A stretch of DNA of 48,560 nucleotides from Gammaproteobacteria bacterium (GCA_016199745.1 JACQFZ010000025.1:1-48560), one strand, 5' to 3'; counted from the stretch's first letter, positions 32,465 to 43,199 are shown. Notes: generated by a model not told the origin, from the letters alone. Made by a program: numbers and translations.

Positions 32465-33856
32465 ATGACGAAAAAGCGGAAGATTTTCGTACTCGATACC
32501 AACGTCCTCATTCACGATCCCACAGCAATTCTTCGGTTTCAGGAACACGATGTTTACCTGCCGATCGTCGTGCTCGAAGAGCTTGACCGAGCCAAAGTCG
32601 GCATGTCCGAGGTCGCGCGCAACGTCCGCCAAGTCAGCCGTTTTCTCGATGAATTGATCGAAAACGCGAACGGCGATATCGGCGGCGGCATCAAGATCCC
32701 GGCGGCATCGCCGAGCATCGAGAAGGGTCGTTTGCACTTCCACATGGAAGCGGTGCACAGCGTGCTGCCGAACGGTATGCGCGCCGAATCGGCCGACAAC
32801 ATGCTGCTCGGCATCACCCTCGACCTCGCCAAGAGCCATGCCGGCCGCGACGTGATGTTGGTAACGAAAGACATCAACCTGCGCATCAAAGCGCATGCGC
32901 TCAACGTGCACGCCGAGGACTACACCACCGATCAGGTACTCGACGACGCCAACCTGCTGTACACCGGCACCGAGCGCATGACCGCCGATTTCTGGGAACA
33001 GCACGGCCGCAACATGGAGTCGTGGAAGCAGGACGGGCGTACGTATTACCGCATCAGCAACCCGCATGTGCGTTCCTGGCAACCGAACCAGTTCATCTAC
33101 ACCGAAGACTCGCATCCGTTCGAAGCGGTCGTGCGCCGCGTCGAGAACGAGACGGCGACCATCGAAGTGTTGCGCGACTTCCGCCACGAGAAGCACAAGG
33201 TGTGGGGCATCAACGCCCGCAACCGCGAGCAAAATTTCGCGCTCAATCTGCTGATGGACCCGGATATCGATTTCGTGACGCTGCTCGGCCATGCCGGCAC
33301 CGGCAAGACGCTGATGACGCTGGCGGCGGCGCTGGCACAGACGCTCGAAACCCGACGCTACGCCGAGATCATCATGACCCGGCAAACGGTGCCGGTCGGT
33401 GAAGACATCGGCTTCCTGCCCGGTACCGAGGAAGAGAAGATGGGTCCGTGGATGGGCGCGCTCGAAGACAACCTCGACGTGCTACACGACACCGGCGGCC
33501 AAGCGCAAGGCGCCTGGGGTCGTGCCGCGACCAACGACTTGCTGCGCTCGCGTATCCGCATCAAGTCGCTCAACTTCATGCGCGGGCGCACATTCTTGCG
33601 CAAGTTCTTGATCATCGACGAAGCGCAGAACCTGAGCCCGCATCAGATGAAGACACTGATCACGCGCGCCGGCCCCGGCAGCAAGATCGTCTGTCTCGGC
33701 AACATCGCCCAAATCGATACGCCGTACCTCACGGAAACGACCTCGGGCCTGACGTACGTGGTCGATCGCTTCAAACCGTGGGACCACAGCGGTCACGTCA
33801 CGCTGCAACGCGGCGAGCGTTCGCGCTTGGCGGATTTCGCGTCGGAAAGCTTGTAA
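32465..33856 (+). CDS. PIN-PhoH family ATPase (PhoH2/YlaK type)
   Basis: A 463-residue protein joining a PIN nuclease domain to a PhoH helicase-like ATPase. The PIN part (about 5-150) starts with F-V-L-D-T-N-V-L-I-H-D-P and keeps acidic residues at L-E-E-L-D and D-V-M-L-V-T-K-D-I-N. The ATPase (about 235-460) has Walker A G-H-A-G-T-G-K-T (275-282) and Walker B F-L-I-I-D-E-A-Q-N-L. Related proteins unwind and cut RNA. It starts at ATG 32465 after the upstream terminator, so it has its own promoter within 32403-32464. It converges with rimI. Confidence 0.93.
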   Translation: MTKKRKIFVLDTNVLIHDPTAILRFQEHDVYLPIVVLEELDRAKVGMSEVARNVRQVSRFLDELIENANGDIGGGIKIPAASPSIEKGRLHFHMEAVHSVLPNGMRAESADNMLLGITLDLAKSHAGRDVMLVTKDINLRIKAHALNVHAEDYTTDQVLDDANLLYTGTERMTADFWEQHGRNMESWKQDGRTYYRISNPHVRSWQPNQFIYTEDSHPFEAVVRRVENETATIEVLRDFRHEKHKVWGINARNREQNFALNLLMDPDIDFVTLLGHAGTGKTLMTLAAALAQTLETRRYAEIIMTRQTVPVGEDIGFLPGTEEEKMGPWMGALEDNLDVLHDTGGQAQGAWGRAATNDLLRSRIRIKSLNFMRGRTFLRKFLIIDEAQNLSPHQMKTLITRAGPGSKIVCLGNIAQIDTPYLTETTSGLTYVVDRFKPWDHSGHVTLQRGERSRLADFASESL

Positions 33857-33870
33857 AGCGCTACTGCTGG

Positions 33871-34374
33871 CTAGCGGCGTTCGAGGGAAGACGGATCGCG
33901 ATCGAGGGTTAAATCGCGCGCGAGAATGATGGCGTCTTCACGACCATCGCGCGCCGGGTAGTAATCTTTACGAATACCGATTTCGTCGAAACCGAGGCTG
34001 GTATACAGCTTATAGGCCGCGGTGTTGGACACGCGCACCTCCAACAACGCCACGCGCGCGCCTTGGCGACGCGCCAGCTTGACCAAGTAGTTAACCATGG
34101 CCCGGCCGAGACCGCGCCGCTGGTAATCGGGGCGCACACAGATGTTGAGTAAGTGACACTCACCGGCACCGATCGACATGAGGCCGTGGCCAATCACACC
34201 GGCCGGTGTTTCGTAGACATAACAAAAATAACCGACTCGCAGACAATCGCGAAAAATCGATCGCGTCCAGGGGAATTCGTAAGACGCGCGCTCCACATCC
34301 ATGACCGCCGTCAAATCCGCTTCGCGCATCGGCCGTAGCCGCGCGCGTTCGGGGGCGACGACGGCGGCGCTCAC
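33871..34374 (-). CDS. rimI: Ribosomal protein S18 alanine N-acetyltransferase
   Basis: A 167-residue GNAT acetyltransferase that modifies the N-terminal alanine of ribosomal protein S18. I use GTG 34374, which overlaps the uracil-DNA glycosylase stop as GTGA. Landmarks are Y-E-F-P-W-T (the RimI substrate-site tryptophan region), [19 protein letters not shown] (acetyl-CoA loop) and [29 protein letters not shown]. Its pairing with the glycosylase gene is common in gammaproteobacteria. Confidence 0.92.
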   Translation of the reverse strand: MSAAVVAPERARLRPMREADLTAVMDVERASYEFPWTRSIFRDCLRVGYFCYVYETPAGVIGHGLMSIGAGECHLLNICVRPDYQRRGLGRAMVNYLVKLARRQGARVALLEVRVSNTAAYKLYTSLGFDEIGIRKDYYPARDGREDAIILARDLTLDRDPSSLERR

Positions 34375-36128
34375 GTCGGCGCCTCCGCAATCTTGCGGGC
34401 GATACACAAATCATCCCAAGCGCGGCGCTTGTCGCCCGGCGTGCGCAATAAATACGCCGGATGATACGTCACCACCAACGGCGTTCCTTGATACGACAAC
34501 CGTTGACCGCGCAGCCGCGACAACGGTGCATCGGTCTTGAGCAGGCTATGCGCGGCGTGACGGCCGAGAGCGACGATCAGGCGCGGTTGTATCAACGCGA
34601 TCTGGCGGATGAGGTAAGGCTCGCAGCAAGCGACTTCGTTCGGTTGCGGATCGCGATTACCGGGTGGACGGCAATTGTGCACGACGCCGCCGGCGGTGAC
34701 GAAATTGTGCGTTTCATCGACGTCGATACAAAAGAACGTTGTATCGGTGCGCGGCTGGTCGGTGATATCGGAAATCTCAAAATCGTCATACAAAACTTCG
34801 ACTGGCGCAGGATCGAAACGACTGGGATCGAACGATATTGCATCCGCCACCTGCGGATGCAACTTGTAGCGCATTACCGGAGGTACGTAGGGAGCGATGC
34901 ACTCAGACAACGCTTTCGTCGCTTCAACATCGAAATGCAGCCGACCCCTCGCGGCCTTTGCCCGAAGCCCCAATCGCGCAAGTGCTTGCAGCAGAATCGG
35001 GAAATCCGCTTCCGGAAATCCATGCGCCGCAATTTCAGACAACGGCTGACGCCCGTCGCGGATGCGGGTATACCCGTCATCCATGAACCAAAACGCAAGC
35101 ATTCGATCATTGAGTCGATCGGCAATCCAAGAGGGTACCCGCTTTGTCGGCCGATAAAAGTCTTTGCGCAGAATACGCAGGGCGCGATTGGCACGGGTGC
35201 GCACCTGCACCGCCGGATACGCCCGTGGCCCGCCCGCTACGGCCGCAACCGTCAACTCATCTATCTGCGGACACAACTCTCGGAGCAAATCGGCTTTGAA
35301 TAACGCGTACGCGCGTTGAGCGGCCGAGTGGCTGAATGAAAGCAAGGTTCTGGTCGAGGCGATATAACCGTCACCCAAGACGGTGCCACACACGACATCA
35401 AACGCCAGCGGACTCAACCCTTGTCCGGTCGCGACTTGATCGCCAGATTGAAGCGCTTCGACAGGCACAAACCCGCGCCGCGTTAATACCTCGTGATCTC
35501 CAGTCAGCTGGACACTTACCCGTCCGCTGCCAGCATTTTTTGATGATTGATACGTCAAACGAAAAACGCGTCGCCCCCCAAGCGGGGATTCATGCCATCC
35601 GGTAACGCGACGTGGCACGAGCCTGCCGGCAGCATCAACCGACATCACCTCACCGCTATAACGCTGGCGAACTAAACGACCAATACGCTCCCATGAACCG
35701 TCGGCAAGCTGAACCAGTGCGTTATATCTCAAACATTTTAAAACGTTCGCTATGTACACCTCTTCGCGCTTCAGACCGAGCGCCTGGATCATGGCGTTCA
35801 GCAGCTGACCGGCACGGCCAACGAAGGGCTCGCCCTGACGATCCTCGTCCGCGCCCGGCGCTTCGCCGACGAACAACCATTGCGCCGAACGATTACCGAC
35901 ACCGAATACCGTTTGCTTGCGGGTTTTGTGCAAGTCGCAGCGGGTACAACCGGCGACCGCCTGCTGCAGGGGTCCCCACTCGGTGAGCGTGGGCGCGTCA
36001 ATCGCTACCGTCGGCGCGGCGACAGTACCAACCGCCGCTGGATCGGCGGCGGCAGACGCACGCGGTTGCCATAGCGTAACCCCCAGGGCTTCAAGATAGG
36101 CGCGGCGGATTGATTCAGGAGTCGACAT
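34371..36128 (-). CDS. Family 4-type uracil-DNA glycosylase precursor, interrupted by an intein
   Basis: A 585-residue precursor. The extein halves (1-131 and 486-585) join to a 231-residue iron-sulfur uracil-DNA glycosylase that removes uracil from DNA. Motifs are [20 protein letters not shown] (89-107) and V-V-T-Y-H-P-A-Y (553-559). Cluster ligands should be Cys61, Cys64, Cys486 and Cys502. A 354-residue intein (132-485) sits between N-V-L-K and C-R-P-P-G-N-R-D-P, so the splice nucleophile at +1 is itself the third cluster cysteine. The precursor starts at ATG 36128; its stop overlaps rimI. The N-terminal 55 residues are a Pro/Ala-rich extension typical of proteobacterial members. Without splicing the enzyme could not form its cluster. 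Confidence 0.93.
   Translation of the reverse strand: MSTPESIRRAYLEALGVTLWQPRASAAADPAAVGTVAAPTVAIDAPTLTEWGPLQQAVAGCTRCDLHKTRKQTVFGVGNRSAQWLFVGEAPGADEDRQGEPFVGRAGQLLNAMIQALGLKREEVYIANVLKCLRYNALVQLADGSWERIGRLVRQRYSGEVMSVDAAGRLVPRRVTGWHESPLGGRRVFRLTYQSSKNAGSGRVSVQLTGDHEVLTRRGFVPVEALQSGDQVATGQGLSPLAFDVVCGTVLGDGYIASTRTLLSFSHSAAQRAYALFKADLLRELCPQIDELTVAAVAGGPRAYPAVQVRTRANRALRILRKDFYRPTKRVPSWIADRLNDRMLAFWFMDDGYTRIRDGRQPLSEIAAHGFPEADFPILLQALARLGLRAKAARGRLHFDVEATKALSECIAPYVPPVMRYKLHPQVADAISFDPSRFDPAPVEVLYDDFEISDITDQPRTDTTFFCIDVDETHNFVTAGGVVHNCRPPGNRDPQPNEVACCEPYLIRQIALIQPRLIVALGRHAAHSLLKTDAPLSRLRGQRLSYQGTPLVVTYHPAYLLRTPGDKRRAWDDLCIARKIAEAPT
34674..35735 (-). other. Intein with LAGLIDADG homing endonuclease in uracil-DNA glycosylase
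   Basis: These codons encode residues 132-485 of the precursor. The splicing block A is [14 protein letters not shown]. Block B is [12 protein letters not shown] (His212). Blocks F and G are [21 protein letters not shown] followed by Cys. All residues for canonical class 1 splicing are present: Cys132, His212, His484, Asn485 and Cys486 (+1). Between them are two LAGLIDADG-like motifs, V-L-G-D-G-Y-I (Asp253) and F-W-F-M-D-D-G-Y (Asp350/351), so the homing endonuclease also looks intact. Base composition is somewhat less GC-rich than the extein, consistent with separate origin. Confidence 0.93.
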
Positions 36129-36244
36129 ATAAGCTAACGATATCAGATCGCTACGGGTCTACCATCGTCGATTTGCAGACGAACAGCGACGCGCGCGGAT
36201 AGACAGCGGCGATGCTTGCGGGTAATTCCCACCGCGACTTAATG

Positions 36245-37792
36245 CTATATCGACGGACCAACCTGCGGGTGGGTACGCGCAACCGGCACGATTAACTTAT
36301 TCAGCGCGTTCAAATACGCCTTGGCCGAAGCGATGACGATATCGGTATCGGCACCGTGGCCATTGACGATGCGCCCACCCCTTTCCAGCCGCACCGTCAC
36401 CTCGCCCTGCGAGTCGGTACCGCTGGTGATGTTGTTGACCGAGTAGAGCTGCAACTGCGAACCGCTATTGAGAATGCTGTCGATCGCTTTGAACGACGCA
36501 TCCACCGGCCCGCCGCCGGCGGCGCCGGCCTGATGCTCGACACCCTCAATCTCGACCGTCACTTCGGCAAATGGCGTGGTGCCGGTCTGCGAGCACACCT
36601 TGAGCGAGACCAAGCGGAACCGTTCGTTCTCGCTCTCGAGCCCTTTTTCGGTAACGAGCGCCTGCAAATCGTCGTCGAAGATCTCGTGCTTCTTGTCGGC
36701 CAGTTCCTTGAAGCGATCAAACGCCGAGTTAAGCTCGGCATCGTTCTGGAACTCGATGTTCAATTCCTTCAAGCGCTGGCGGAAAGCATTACGGCCGGAG
36801 TGCTTTCCCAACACCATGCGGTTGGCGGTCCAGCCCACATCTTCGGCGCGCATGATCTCGTAGGTTTCGCGCATCTTGATGACACCGTCCTGATGAATGC
36901 CGGACTCGTGGGCAAAGGCGTTGGCGCCGACGATCGCCTTGTTCGGCTGCACCGGAAAGCCGGTAATGCTCGACACCAAGCGCGACGCTGGCACGATGTG
37001 CGCGGTATCGAGCGAGCTATCGCACGGAAACACATCTTGGCGGGTGCGCACGCCCATGACGATCTCTTCCAGCGATGCATTACCGGCGCGCTCGCCGAGA
37101 CCGTTGATGGTGCATTCGACCTGACGCGCACCGTTCAACACCGCCGACAACGAATTGGCCACGGCTAATCCGAGATCGTTGTGACAGTGCACCGAGAAGA
37201 CCGCCTTGTCCGAATTCGGCACGCGCTCGCGCAGTATACGAATCAACTCACCGAACTGATGCGGCAGGTTGTAACCGACGGTGTCGGGAATATTCACTGT
37301 GCGCGCGCCGGCGGCGATTACCGCCTCGAGTACGCGGCAGAGAAAATCGGTTTCGGAACGGCCGGCATCTTCCGGCGAGAATTCGACATCGTCGGTGTAA
37401 TTGCGCGCCCGTTTCACCGCCCATACGGCCCGCTCCAACACTTGATCGGGCGTCATCCGCAATTTGTTCTGCATGTGGATCGGCGAGGTAGCGATGAAGG
37501 TATGGATGCGGCCGCGCTTGGCCGGTTTAATCGCCTCGGCCGCTCGATCGATATCGTGCTCGACCGCCCGCGCCAGACCGCAAACGGTGCTGTCGCTGAC
37601 AGCTCTGGCGACCGCTTCGACCGACTCGAAATCGCCTTTGCTAGCGGCCGGAAACCCGGCCTCGATAATGTCGACGCGCATACGTTCCAGTACGCGAGCT
37701 ATGCGGACCTTCTCATCGCGCGTCATCGACGCCCCCGGACTCTGCTCGCCGTCGCGGAGGGTGGTATCGAAGATAATCAATTTTTCTTTCAT
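36245..37792 (-). CDS. leuA: 2-Isopropylmalate synthase
   Basis: A 515-residue LeuA that condenses acetyl-CoA with 2-oxoisovalerate, the first committed step to leucine. The N-terminal TIM barrel begins [15 protein letters not shown], with the metal site completed by [21 protein letters not shown] is also present. The C-terminal regulatory domain (about 395-500) contains [10 protein letters not shown] and should bind leucine for feedback inhibition. It is the last biosynthetic gene of the ilv-psd-pss-leuA group, but a 440-base gap with a structured repeat separates it from pssA, so it likely has its own promoter. Confidence 0.96.
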   Translation of the reverse strand: MKEKLIIFDTTLRDGEQSPGASMTRDEKVRIARVLERMRVDIIEAGFPAASKGDFESVEAVARAVSDSTVCGLARAVEHDIDRAAEAIKPAKRGRIHTFIATSPIHMQNKLRMTPDQVLERAVWAVKRARNYTDDVEFSPEDAGRSETDFLCRVLEAVIAAGARTVNIPDTVGYNLPHQFGELIRILRERVPNSDKAVFSVHCHNDLGLAVANSLSAVLNGARQVECTINGLGERAGNASLEEIVMGVRTRQDVFPCDSSLDTAHIVPASRLVSSITGFPVQPNKAIVGANAFAHESGIHQDGVIKMRETYEIMRAEDVGWTANRMVLGKHSGRNAFRQRLKELNIEFQNDAELNSAFDRFKELADKKHEIFDDDLQALVTEKGLESENERFRLVSLKVCSQTGTTPFAEVTVEIEGVEHQAGAAGGGPVDASFKAIDSILNSGSQLQLYSVNNITSGTDSQGEVTVRLERGGRIVNGHGADTDIVIASAKAYLNALNKLIVPVARTHPQVGPSI

Positions 37793-38233
37793 AACGCTCT
37801 CTACCTAAGAGGTTGCGCCCGACCTTCACGGAAGGTCACGGCTGGGTTCGTATCATTTTAGGTGCGTATTGTTTCCTCGCCAGGAATTGATGGTTGCGCT
37901 TAACGGCGCAGCAGCAGAGCAAGCAGGCTGGGAGCGGCCAAACGGCCGGCAGCGAGGGCAAGCGAAGGATCTATTTGGGGTCGGCGGAACGACATGATCA
38001 AAGCATAATTCAACATTTGCCGAATTTGAACACCCGGTCATTCAACGCGCCGCGACCCTACTCCCCCACCCCCCTCGCGGGGGGGTGAGGCGGGGATTTC
38101 GCGAGCACACTTAACGTGTGTTCGCGCCGCCGAACGGGTGCGCGCGGTTCTGGCGCACCCTGGGCGGGAATGGCTAGGGGAGAGGGGGCGCGAAACAGAG
38201 CCAAAGCTGGTTCAAGGACAGAATTCTTCCCGG
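37793..38233. other. Gap between pssA and leuA containing structured repeat B
   Basis: It has the leuA promoter zone (37793-38040) with no clear operator or leader peptide, followed by the repeat at 38055-38180. No gene is seen in the 441 bases. Confidence 0.5.
38055..38180. repeat. Structured repeat B, copy 2
   Basis: The hairpin CGCGAGCACAC (38100-38110) pairs with GTGTGTTCGCG (38116-38126) with one G-U pair. The shared GCCGCCGAACGGG block and the stem GGGTGCGC/GCGCACCC (38136-38143 with 38153-38160) follow. Same layout as 440-560 but different stem sequences. A CCCCCCTCGCGGGGGGGTGA palindrome precedes it. Confidence 0.6.
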
Positions 38234-39034
38234 CTACGGATGCGGCGACTTGTCCACCGGCGCCGTCGGCGCCGGCCGTAGCAACCGCACCGCCCACGAT
38301 GCCGGGCCAGAAATGGCATAGCCCAAGAAAATCGCGAACAACACCTGCGGCGGATCGAGAAAAACCAACACGAACACCAGCGGCACAATGATCACCGCCA
38401 CAAACGGCATACGCCCGCGCATGTCGAGATCTTTGAAGGTACGGTAACGAATATTGCTGACCATCAATAGGCCGGAAACCACTGTTACCACCAGCGCCAA
38501 AATACTAATGTCTCGGCCCGGCACACCGGTCGTGTACAGCACCCAAACGAAGCCGACGACCAATGCCGCGGCCGATGGGCTCGGCAAGCCACGAAAGTAG
38601 CGCTTGTCGCTCGCTGGCTTGCTGGCGAGCGCGTTGAAACGCGCCAAGCGCAAACCGGCGCCGGCGGCGTAAATAAAAGCGGCGAGCCAACCGAGCTTAC
38701 CCATACCGGCCAACGCCCATTGATACATGATCAACGCCGGCGCCAGCCCGAATGAAACCATGTCGACCAAGCTGTCGTAGTGAAAACCGAATTCGCTTTC
38801 GGTATGCGTCAGGCGCGCCACCCGACCGTCGATGGTGTCGAGCAGCATGGCAACGAAGATGGCGAGTGGCGCCAACTCGAAATTGCCATTCATCGATTGG
38901 GCAATCGCGTAAAAACCGGCGAATAAATTAGCGGTGGTGAAAAGACTGGGGAGAATGTAGATCCCTTTCGGTCGGGTTCGCCCTTCTTCGACTGTTACGG
39001 TATCTGTCTCGCGGGGAAGGCGGGCGCGGCTCAT
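38234..39034 (-). CDS. pssA: CDP-diacylglycerol--serine O-phosphatidyltransferase
   Basis: A 266-residue integral membrane enzyme making phosphatidylserine from CDP-diacylglycerol and serine. The CDP-alcohol phosphotransferase signature D-G-R-V-A-R-(x8)-G-x3-D-x3-D is exact (D-G-R-V-A-R...F-G-F-H-Y-D-S-L-V-D at about 68-91). About seven hydrophobic helices follow, and the N-terminal 25 residues are charged and cytoplasmic. GGAGGT lies eight bases before ATG 39034. It follows psd by 19 bases on the same strand, so both steps to phosphatidylethanolamine are co-expressed. Confidence 0.93.
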   Translation of the reverse strand: MSRARLPRETDTVTVEEGRTRPKGIYILPSLFTTANLFAGFYAIAQSMNGNFELAPLAIFVAMLLDTIDGRVARLTHTESEFGFHYDSLVDMVSFGLAPALIMYQWALAGMGKLGWLAAFIYAAGAGLRLARFNALASKPASDKRYFRGLPSPSAAALVVGFVWVLYTTGVPGRDISILALVVTVVSGLLMVSNIRYRTFKDLDMRGRMPFVAVIIVPLVFVLVFLDPPQVLFAIFLGYAISGPASWAVRLLRPAPTAPVDKSPHP

Positions 39035-39053
39035 CGGATCTACCTCCGAAACA

Positions 39054-39701
39054 CTACTGTTTGAAGTGGGCGATGATGTCGGATCCGCCGGTCACTTTGT
39101 CGCCCAACGAAACGCGAAAGTCGACATTCAACGGCAGATAGACTTCGACGCGCGAACCGAAACGGATGAAACCGTAACGCTGGCCCAACTCGACGCGATC
39201 GCCCGGCTTGATGTAACAAAGTATACGCCGGGCGACGAAGCCGGCAACTTGGACCACGACGACGTCGTGACCCTCGTCGGTCCGCAGCCAGACCGCATTG
39301 CGCTCATTCGCGTGCGATGCCTTTTCGAGCGCGGCATTGACGAATTGACCCGGGTGATACCAAGCGTCTTTCACCTGCCCGGCCAATGGCATGCGATTCG
39401 AATGCACATTGAATGGGCTCATGAAAATGCAGAGACGCTTGGCCGGACGCTTTAGATAGGGATCTTCCCCTTCGCCGACGGCGATAACCAAACCGTCGGC
39501 CGGACAAATGACCGCGCCGACAACATTAGGAAGACGCCGCGGCGGATCGCGGAAAAACTGCACGACAAGAATAGCTATCAACCAGGCGGGAATCGCCGCA
39601 AGCCATCCGAAAAAATGAGTGACCACCCACGCCGCTGTCAGTACGACAACGACGTGGACCCAACCCTCACGCGCGAGGAGCGGATATCTGACGTTTGCCA
39701 C
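39054..39701 (-). CDS. psd: Phosphatidylserine decarboxylase, short (PSD-like) type
   Basis: A 215-residue proenzyme that decarboxylates phosphatidylserine to phosphatidylethanolamine. It starts at GTG 39701. Two membrane helices occupy about 14-48. The self-cleavage site forming the pyruvoyl group is the Gly-Ser in I-R-F-G-S-R-V-E-V (Ser about 183). His-containing F-N-V-H-S-N-R and the Asp in C-P-A-D-G complete the expected processing triad. It is the compact type also found in archaea and many proteobacteria, not the long E. coli type. It lies 16 bases after ilvC and 19 before pssA. Confidence 0.92.
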   Translation of the reverse strand: MANVRYPLLAREGWVHVVVVLTAAWVVTHFFGWLAAIPAWLIAILVVQFFRDPPRRLPNVVGAVICPADGLVIAVGEGEDPYLKRPAKRLCIFMSPFNVHSNRMPLAGQVKDAWYHPGQFVNAALEKASHANERNAVWLRTDEGHDVVVVQVAGFVARRILCYIKPGDRVELGQRYGFIRFGSRVEVYLPLNVDFRVSLGDKVTGGSDIIAHFKQ

Positions 39702-39717
39702 GATAGGCGTGGACTTC

Positions 39718-40767
<1,050 letters not shown>

Positions 40768-40780
40768 TTAAAATCGCTTT

Positions 40781-40859
40781 CCCTCATCCCCGACCCTTCT
40801 TCCGAAGGGAGAAGGGAGTTAGAACCCCTCTCCCTCCGGGAGAGGGGTTGGGGTGAGGA
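40781..40859. repeat. Palindromic units between ilvN and ilvC
   Basis: CCCTTCTTCCGAAGGGAGAA and CCCCTCTCCCTCCGGGAGAG hairpins lie in tandem in the middle of the ilv operon. They may act as an mRNA-stabilising or partial stop structure, as known for REP-type sequences. Confidence 0.55.
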
Positions 40860-40871
40860 AATCAGTTGCGT

Positions 40872-41408
40872 TCAGGAATTTGCTGCGGCCTTAGGTGTTA
40901 CCGTCGCCAGCTTCTCATCCACGCGCAAACTACGTTCGCCGCGAGCAATGCCGGAGACGCCGGAGCGCACCACTTCGATAATGCCGGCCGGGCGCACGGC
41001 TTGGACGAAGGCGTCGAGCTTTTCGCCGTTACCGGTGAGCTCGATGATGTACGTGGTGTCGGTGACGTCGACGATGCGGCCGCGAAAAATATCGACTAAG
41101 CGCTTCACTTCATCGCGCATGTCACCGGTGGCGTTGGTCTTGATCAACATCATCTCGCGCTCGATATGTGCGCCTTCGGTCAGGTCGGTCAGCTTGACGA
41201 CTTCGATCAGCTTGTTCAATTGCTTCGTGATCTGCTCGATGATCTCGTCACTGCCGCTGGTAACGAGCGTCAGGCGCGACAGCGTCGGGTCCTCGGTGCG
41301 CGCCACGGTGAGCGACTCGATATTGTAGCCGCGCGCCGAAAACAGTCCGGCCACGCGCGACAGCGCGCCCGGTTGATCTTCCAACAAGATTGAAATGATA
41401 TGGCGCAT
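40872..41408 (-). CDS. ilvN: Acetolactate synthase small (regulatory) subunit
   Basis: A 178-residue regulatory subunit. The N-terminal ACT domain reads I-S-I-L-L-E-D-Q-P-G-A-L-S-R-V-A-G-L-F-S-A-R-G-Y-N-I-E-S-L, whose glycine/asparagine positions bind valine for feedback control. The C-terminal domain ends about residue 160 with G-I-A-R-G-E-R-S-L. Its ATG overlaps the ilvB stop by one base (TGATG), so the subunits are made in balance. Confidence 0.96.
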   Translation of the reverse strand: MRHIISILLEDQPGALSRVAGLFSARGYNIESLTVARTEDPTLSRLTLVTSGSDEIIEQITKQLNKLIEVVKLTDLTEGAHIEREMMLIKTNATGDMRDEVKRLVDIFRGRIVDVTDTTYIIELTGNGEKLDAFVQAVRPAGIIEVVRSGVSGIARGERSLRVDEKLATVTPKAAANS

Positions 41409-43138
41409 CAGGCGAGCTCCCGGTCGGCAACGTTCTTCTGGTTCGGCGACAAATGCATTTCATTGTGCGCCTTACCGCTGGCGATCATCGGGAAAACGTT
41501 TTCAGCTTGATCAGTAATGAAGTCCATAAACACCAACCGATCTTTCAGACGCAACGCTTCTTTCAACGCATTTTCCACGTCACCCGGCTTGTCGATGCTC
41601 AGGCCGACATGGCCATAGGCTTCGGCAAGCTTCACGAAATCGGGCAATGCGTCCATGTAGGAATGCGAATAACGGCGATCGTAAAAGAACTCCTGCCACT
41701 GCCGAACCATGCCCATATAACGGTTGTTCAGGTTGACGATCTTGATCGGCAAGTCGTATTGCTTGCAGGTCGACAACTCCTGAATGCACATTTGGATCGA
41801 CGCCTCGCCGGTGACGCAGGCGACCGTGGCGTCCGGATGCGCGAACTGCACGCCCATGGCCGACGGCAGGCCGAAGCCCATGGTGCCGAGGCCGCCGGAA
41901 TTGATCCAGCGCAGCGGCTTGTCGAATTTATAGAACTGCGCCGCCCACATCTGATGCTGGCCGACATCGGATGTCACGTACGCGTCGCCGCCAGTCAGCT
42001 CGTACAGTTTTTCCAGCACGAATTGCGGCTTGATCAACGGGCTCTTGCGGTCGTACGCCAGGCAATCGAGGCCGCGCCATTCGTTGATCTGCTTCCACCA
42101 GGCGGCCAGCGCCGTGGCATCGGGCTGGGTCTTGGCCGCTTTAAGCAGCTTGAGCATGTCTTGCAGCACCGACTTGGCGCTGCCAACGATCGGCACCTCG
42201 ACCTTGACGGTCTTAGAGATCGACGATGGATCGATATCGACATGGATAATGTGCGCTTGCGGGCAGAACTTGGCGGGATCGCCGGTAACGCGGTCGTCGA
42301 AGCGGGCGCCGATGGCGATCAACACATCGCATTGATGCATCGCCAAATTGGCTTCGTAGGTGCCGTGCATGCCGAGCATGCCGACAAACAACGGATCGGG
42401 CGACGGATAACCCCCCAAGCCCATCAACGTATTGGTACACGGATAGCCCAGCAGCCGCACGAACTCGGTGAGCTCGGCCGAGGCGTTATCGAGAATGATG
42501 CCGCCACCGGTGTAGATCATCGGCCGTTTGGCCGACAGGATCAGGTCGACCGCCTTCTTGATCTGACCCGGGTGACCCTTGGTCACCGGCGCGTACGAGC
42601 GCATCTGCACGCTCTTCGGATAGGAATATTCGGTCTTGTGCGCGGTCACATCCTTCGGAATATCGACCAGCACCGGACCGGGACGGCCGGTGGTGGCGAT
42701 ATAGAAGGCTTTTTTAATGGTGGTCGCCAGATCTTTGACGTCCTTCACCAGGAAATTGTGCTTCACGCACGGCCGGGTAATACCGACGGCGTCGCATTCC
42801 TGGAACGCATCTTGACCGATCAGGTGGCTTGGCACCTGACCGCTGATGATGACCATCGGAATCGAATCCATGTACGCGGTGGCGATACCGGTAACGGTAT
42901 TCGTGACGCCCGGACCGGAAGTCACCAGTACGACGCCTGGCTTGCCGGTCGAACGGGCGTAGCCGTCGGCGGCATGGGTCGCGCCCTGTTCATGGCGCAC
43001 CAGGATGTGCTTTACCTTGTCCTGTCGGTAGAGCGCATCATAGATGTGCAACGCTGCCCCACCGGGGTAGCCGAAGATGTATTCGACCCCCTCGTCTTGC
43101 AGGCAGCGCGTGAGAATATCAGCGCCGGATAACTCCAC
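41408..43138 (-). CDS. ilvB: Acetolactate synthase large (catalytic) subunit
   Basis: A 576-residue thiamine-diphosphate enzyme making acetolactate or acetohydroxybutyrate. I prefer GTG 43138 (M-E-L-S-G-A-D-I-L) over GTG 43150, because GAGGA lies five bases before it and this matches the usual N-terminus. Landmarks are F-G-Y-P-G-G-A-A-L-H-I-Y-D with the catalytic Glu in V-R-H-E-Q-G-A, T-S-G-P-G-V-T-N in the FAD region, and the ThDP motif G-E-A-S-I-Q-M-C...L-N-N-R-Y-M. It is first in ilvBNC-psd-pssA, behind a nested hairpin at 43162-43199. Confidence 0.97.
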   Translation of the reverse strand: MELSGADILTRCLQDEGVEYIFGYPGGAALHIYDALYRQDKVKHILVRHEQGATHAADGYARSTGKPGVVLVTSGPGVTNTVTGIATAYMDSIPMVIISGQVPSHLIGQDAFQECDAVGITRPCVKHNFLVKDVKDLATTIKKAFYIATTGRPGPVLVDIPKDVTAHKTEYSYPKSVQMRSYAPVTKGHPGQIKKAVDLILSAKRPMIYTGGGIILDNASAELTEFVRLLGYPCTNTLMGLGGYPSPDPLFVGMLGMHGTYEANLAMHQCDVLIAIGARFDDRVTGDPAKFCPQAHIIHVDIDPSSISKTVKVEVPIVGSAKSVLQDMLKLLKAAKTQPDATALAAWWKQINEWRGLDCLAYDRKSPLIKPQFVLEKLYELTGGDAYVTSDVGQHQMWAAQFYKFDKPLRWINSGGLGTMGFGLPSAMGVQFAHPDATVACVTGEASIQMCIQELSTCKQYDLPIKIVNLNNRYMGMVRQWQEFFYDRRYSHSYMDALPDFVKLAEAYGHVGLSIDKPGDVENALKEALRLKDRLVFMDFITDQAENVFPMIASGKAHNEMHLSPNQKNVADRELA

Positions 43139-43161
43139 GGTTTTCCTCACGAGAATAAGAA

Positions 43162-43199
43162 AGGCCCACTCTTGCCCAATAACCGGGCACTGCGGGCCT
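43162..43199 (-). promoter_or_regulatory. Nested leader hairpin upstream of ilvB
   Basis: On the minus strand AGGCCC pairs with GGGCCT (43194-43199 with 43162-43167), and inside it TGCCC pairs with GGGCA. TTTCTTATT follows directly. This looks like an attenuator-type terminator 12 to 24 bases before the ilvB start. I see no leader peptide rich in Ile, Val or Leu codons before it. A TTGACC box lies further upstream at about 43247-43252. Confidence 0.5.

Noticed and set aside
32462-33385. Long minus-strand frame opposite phoH
   Set aside because: It is a mirror of the PIN-PhoH gene caused by GC-rich third positions; no family resemblance.
34371-36128. Fusion of uracil-DNA glycosylase with a separate homing endonuclease gene or group I intron
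   Set aside because: The insert is in frame throughout and has protein splicing blocks A, B, F and G, so it is an intein, not an intron or simple fusion.
41453-43132. 559-codon plus-strand frame opposite ilvB
   Set aside because: Antisense shadow of ilvB, which has complete catalytic motifs.
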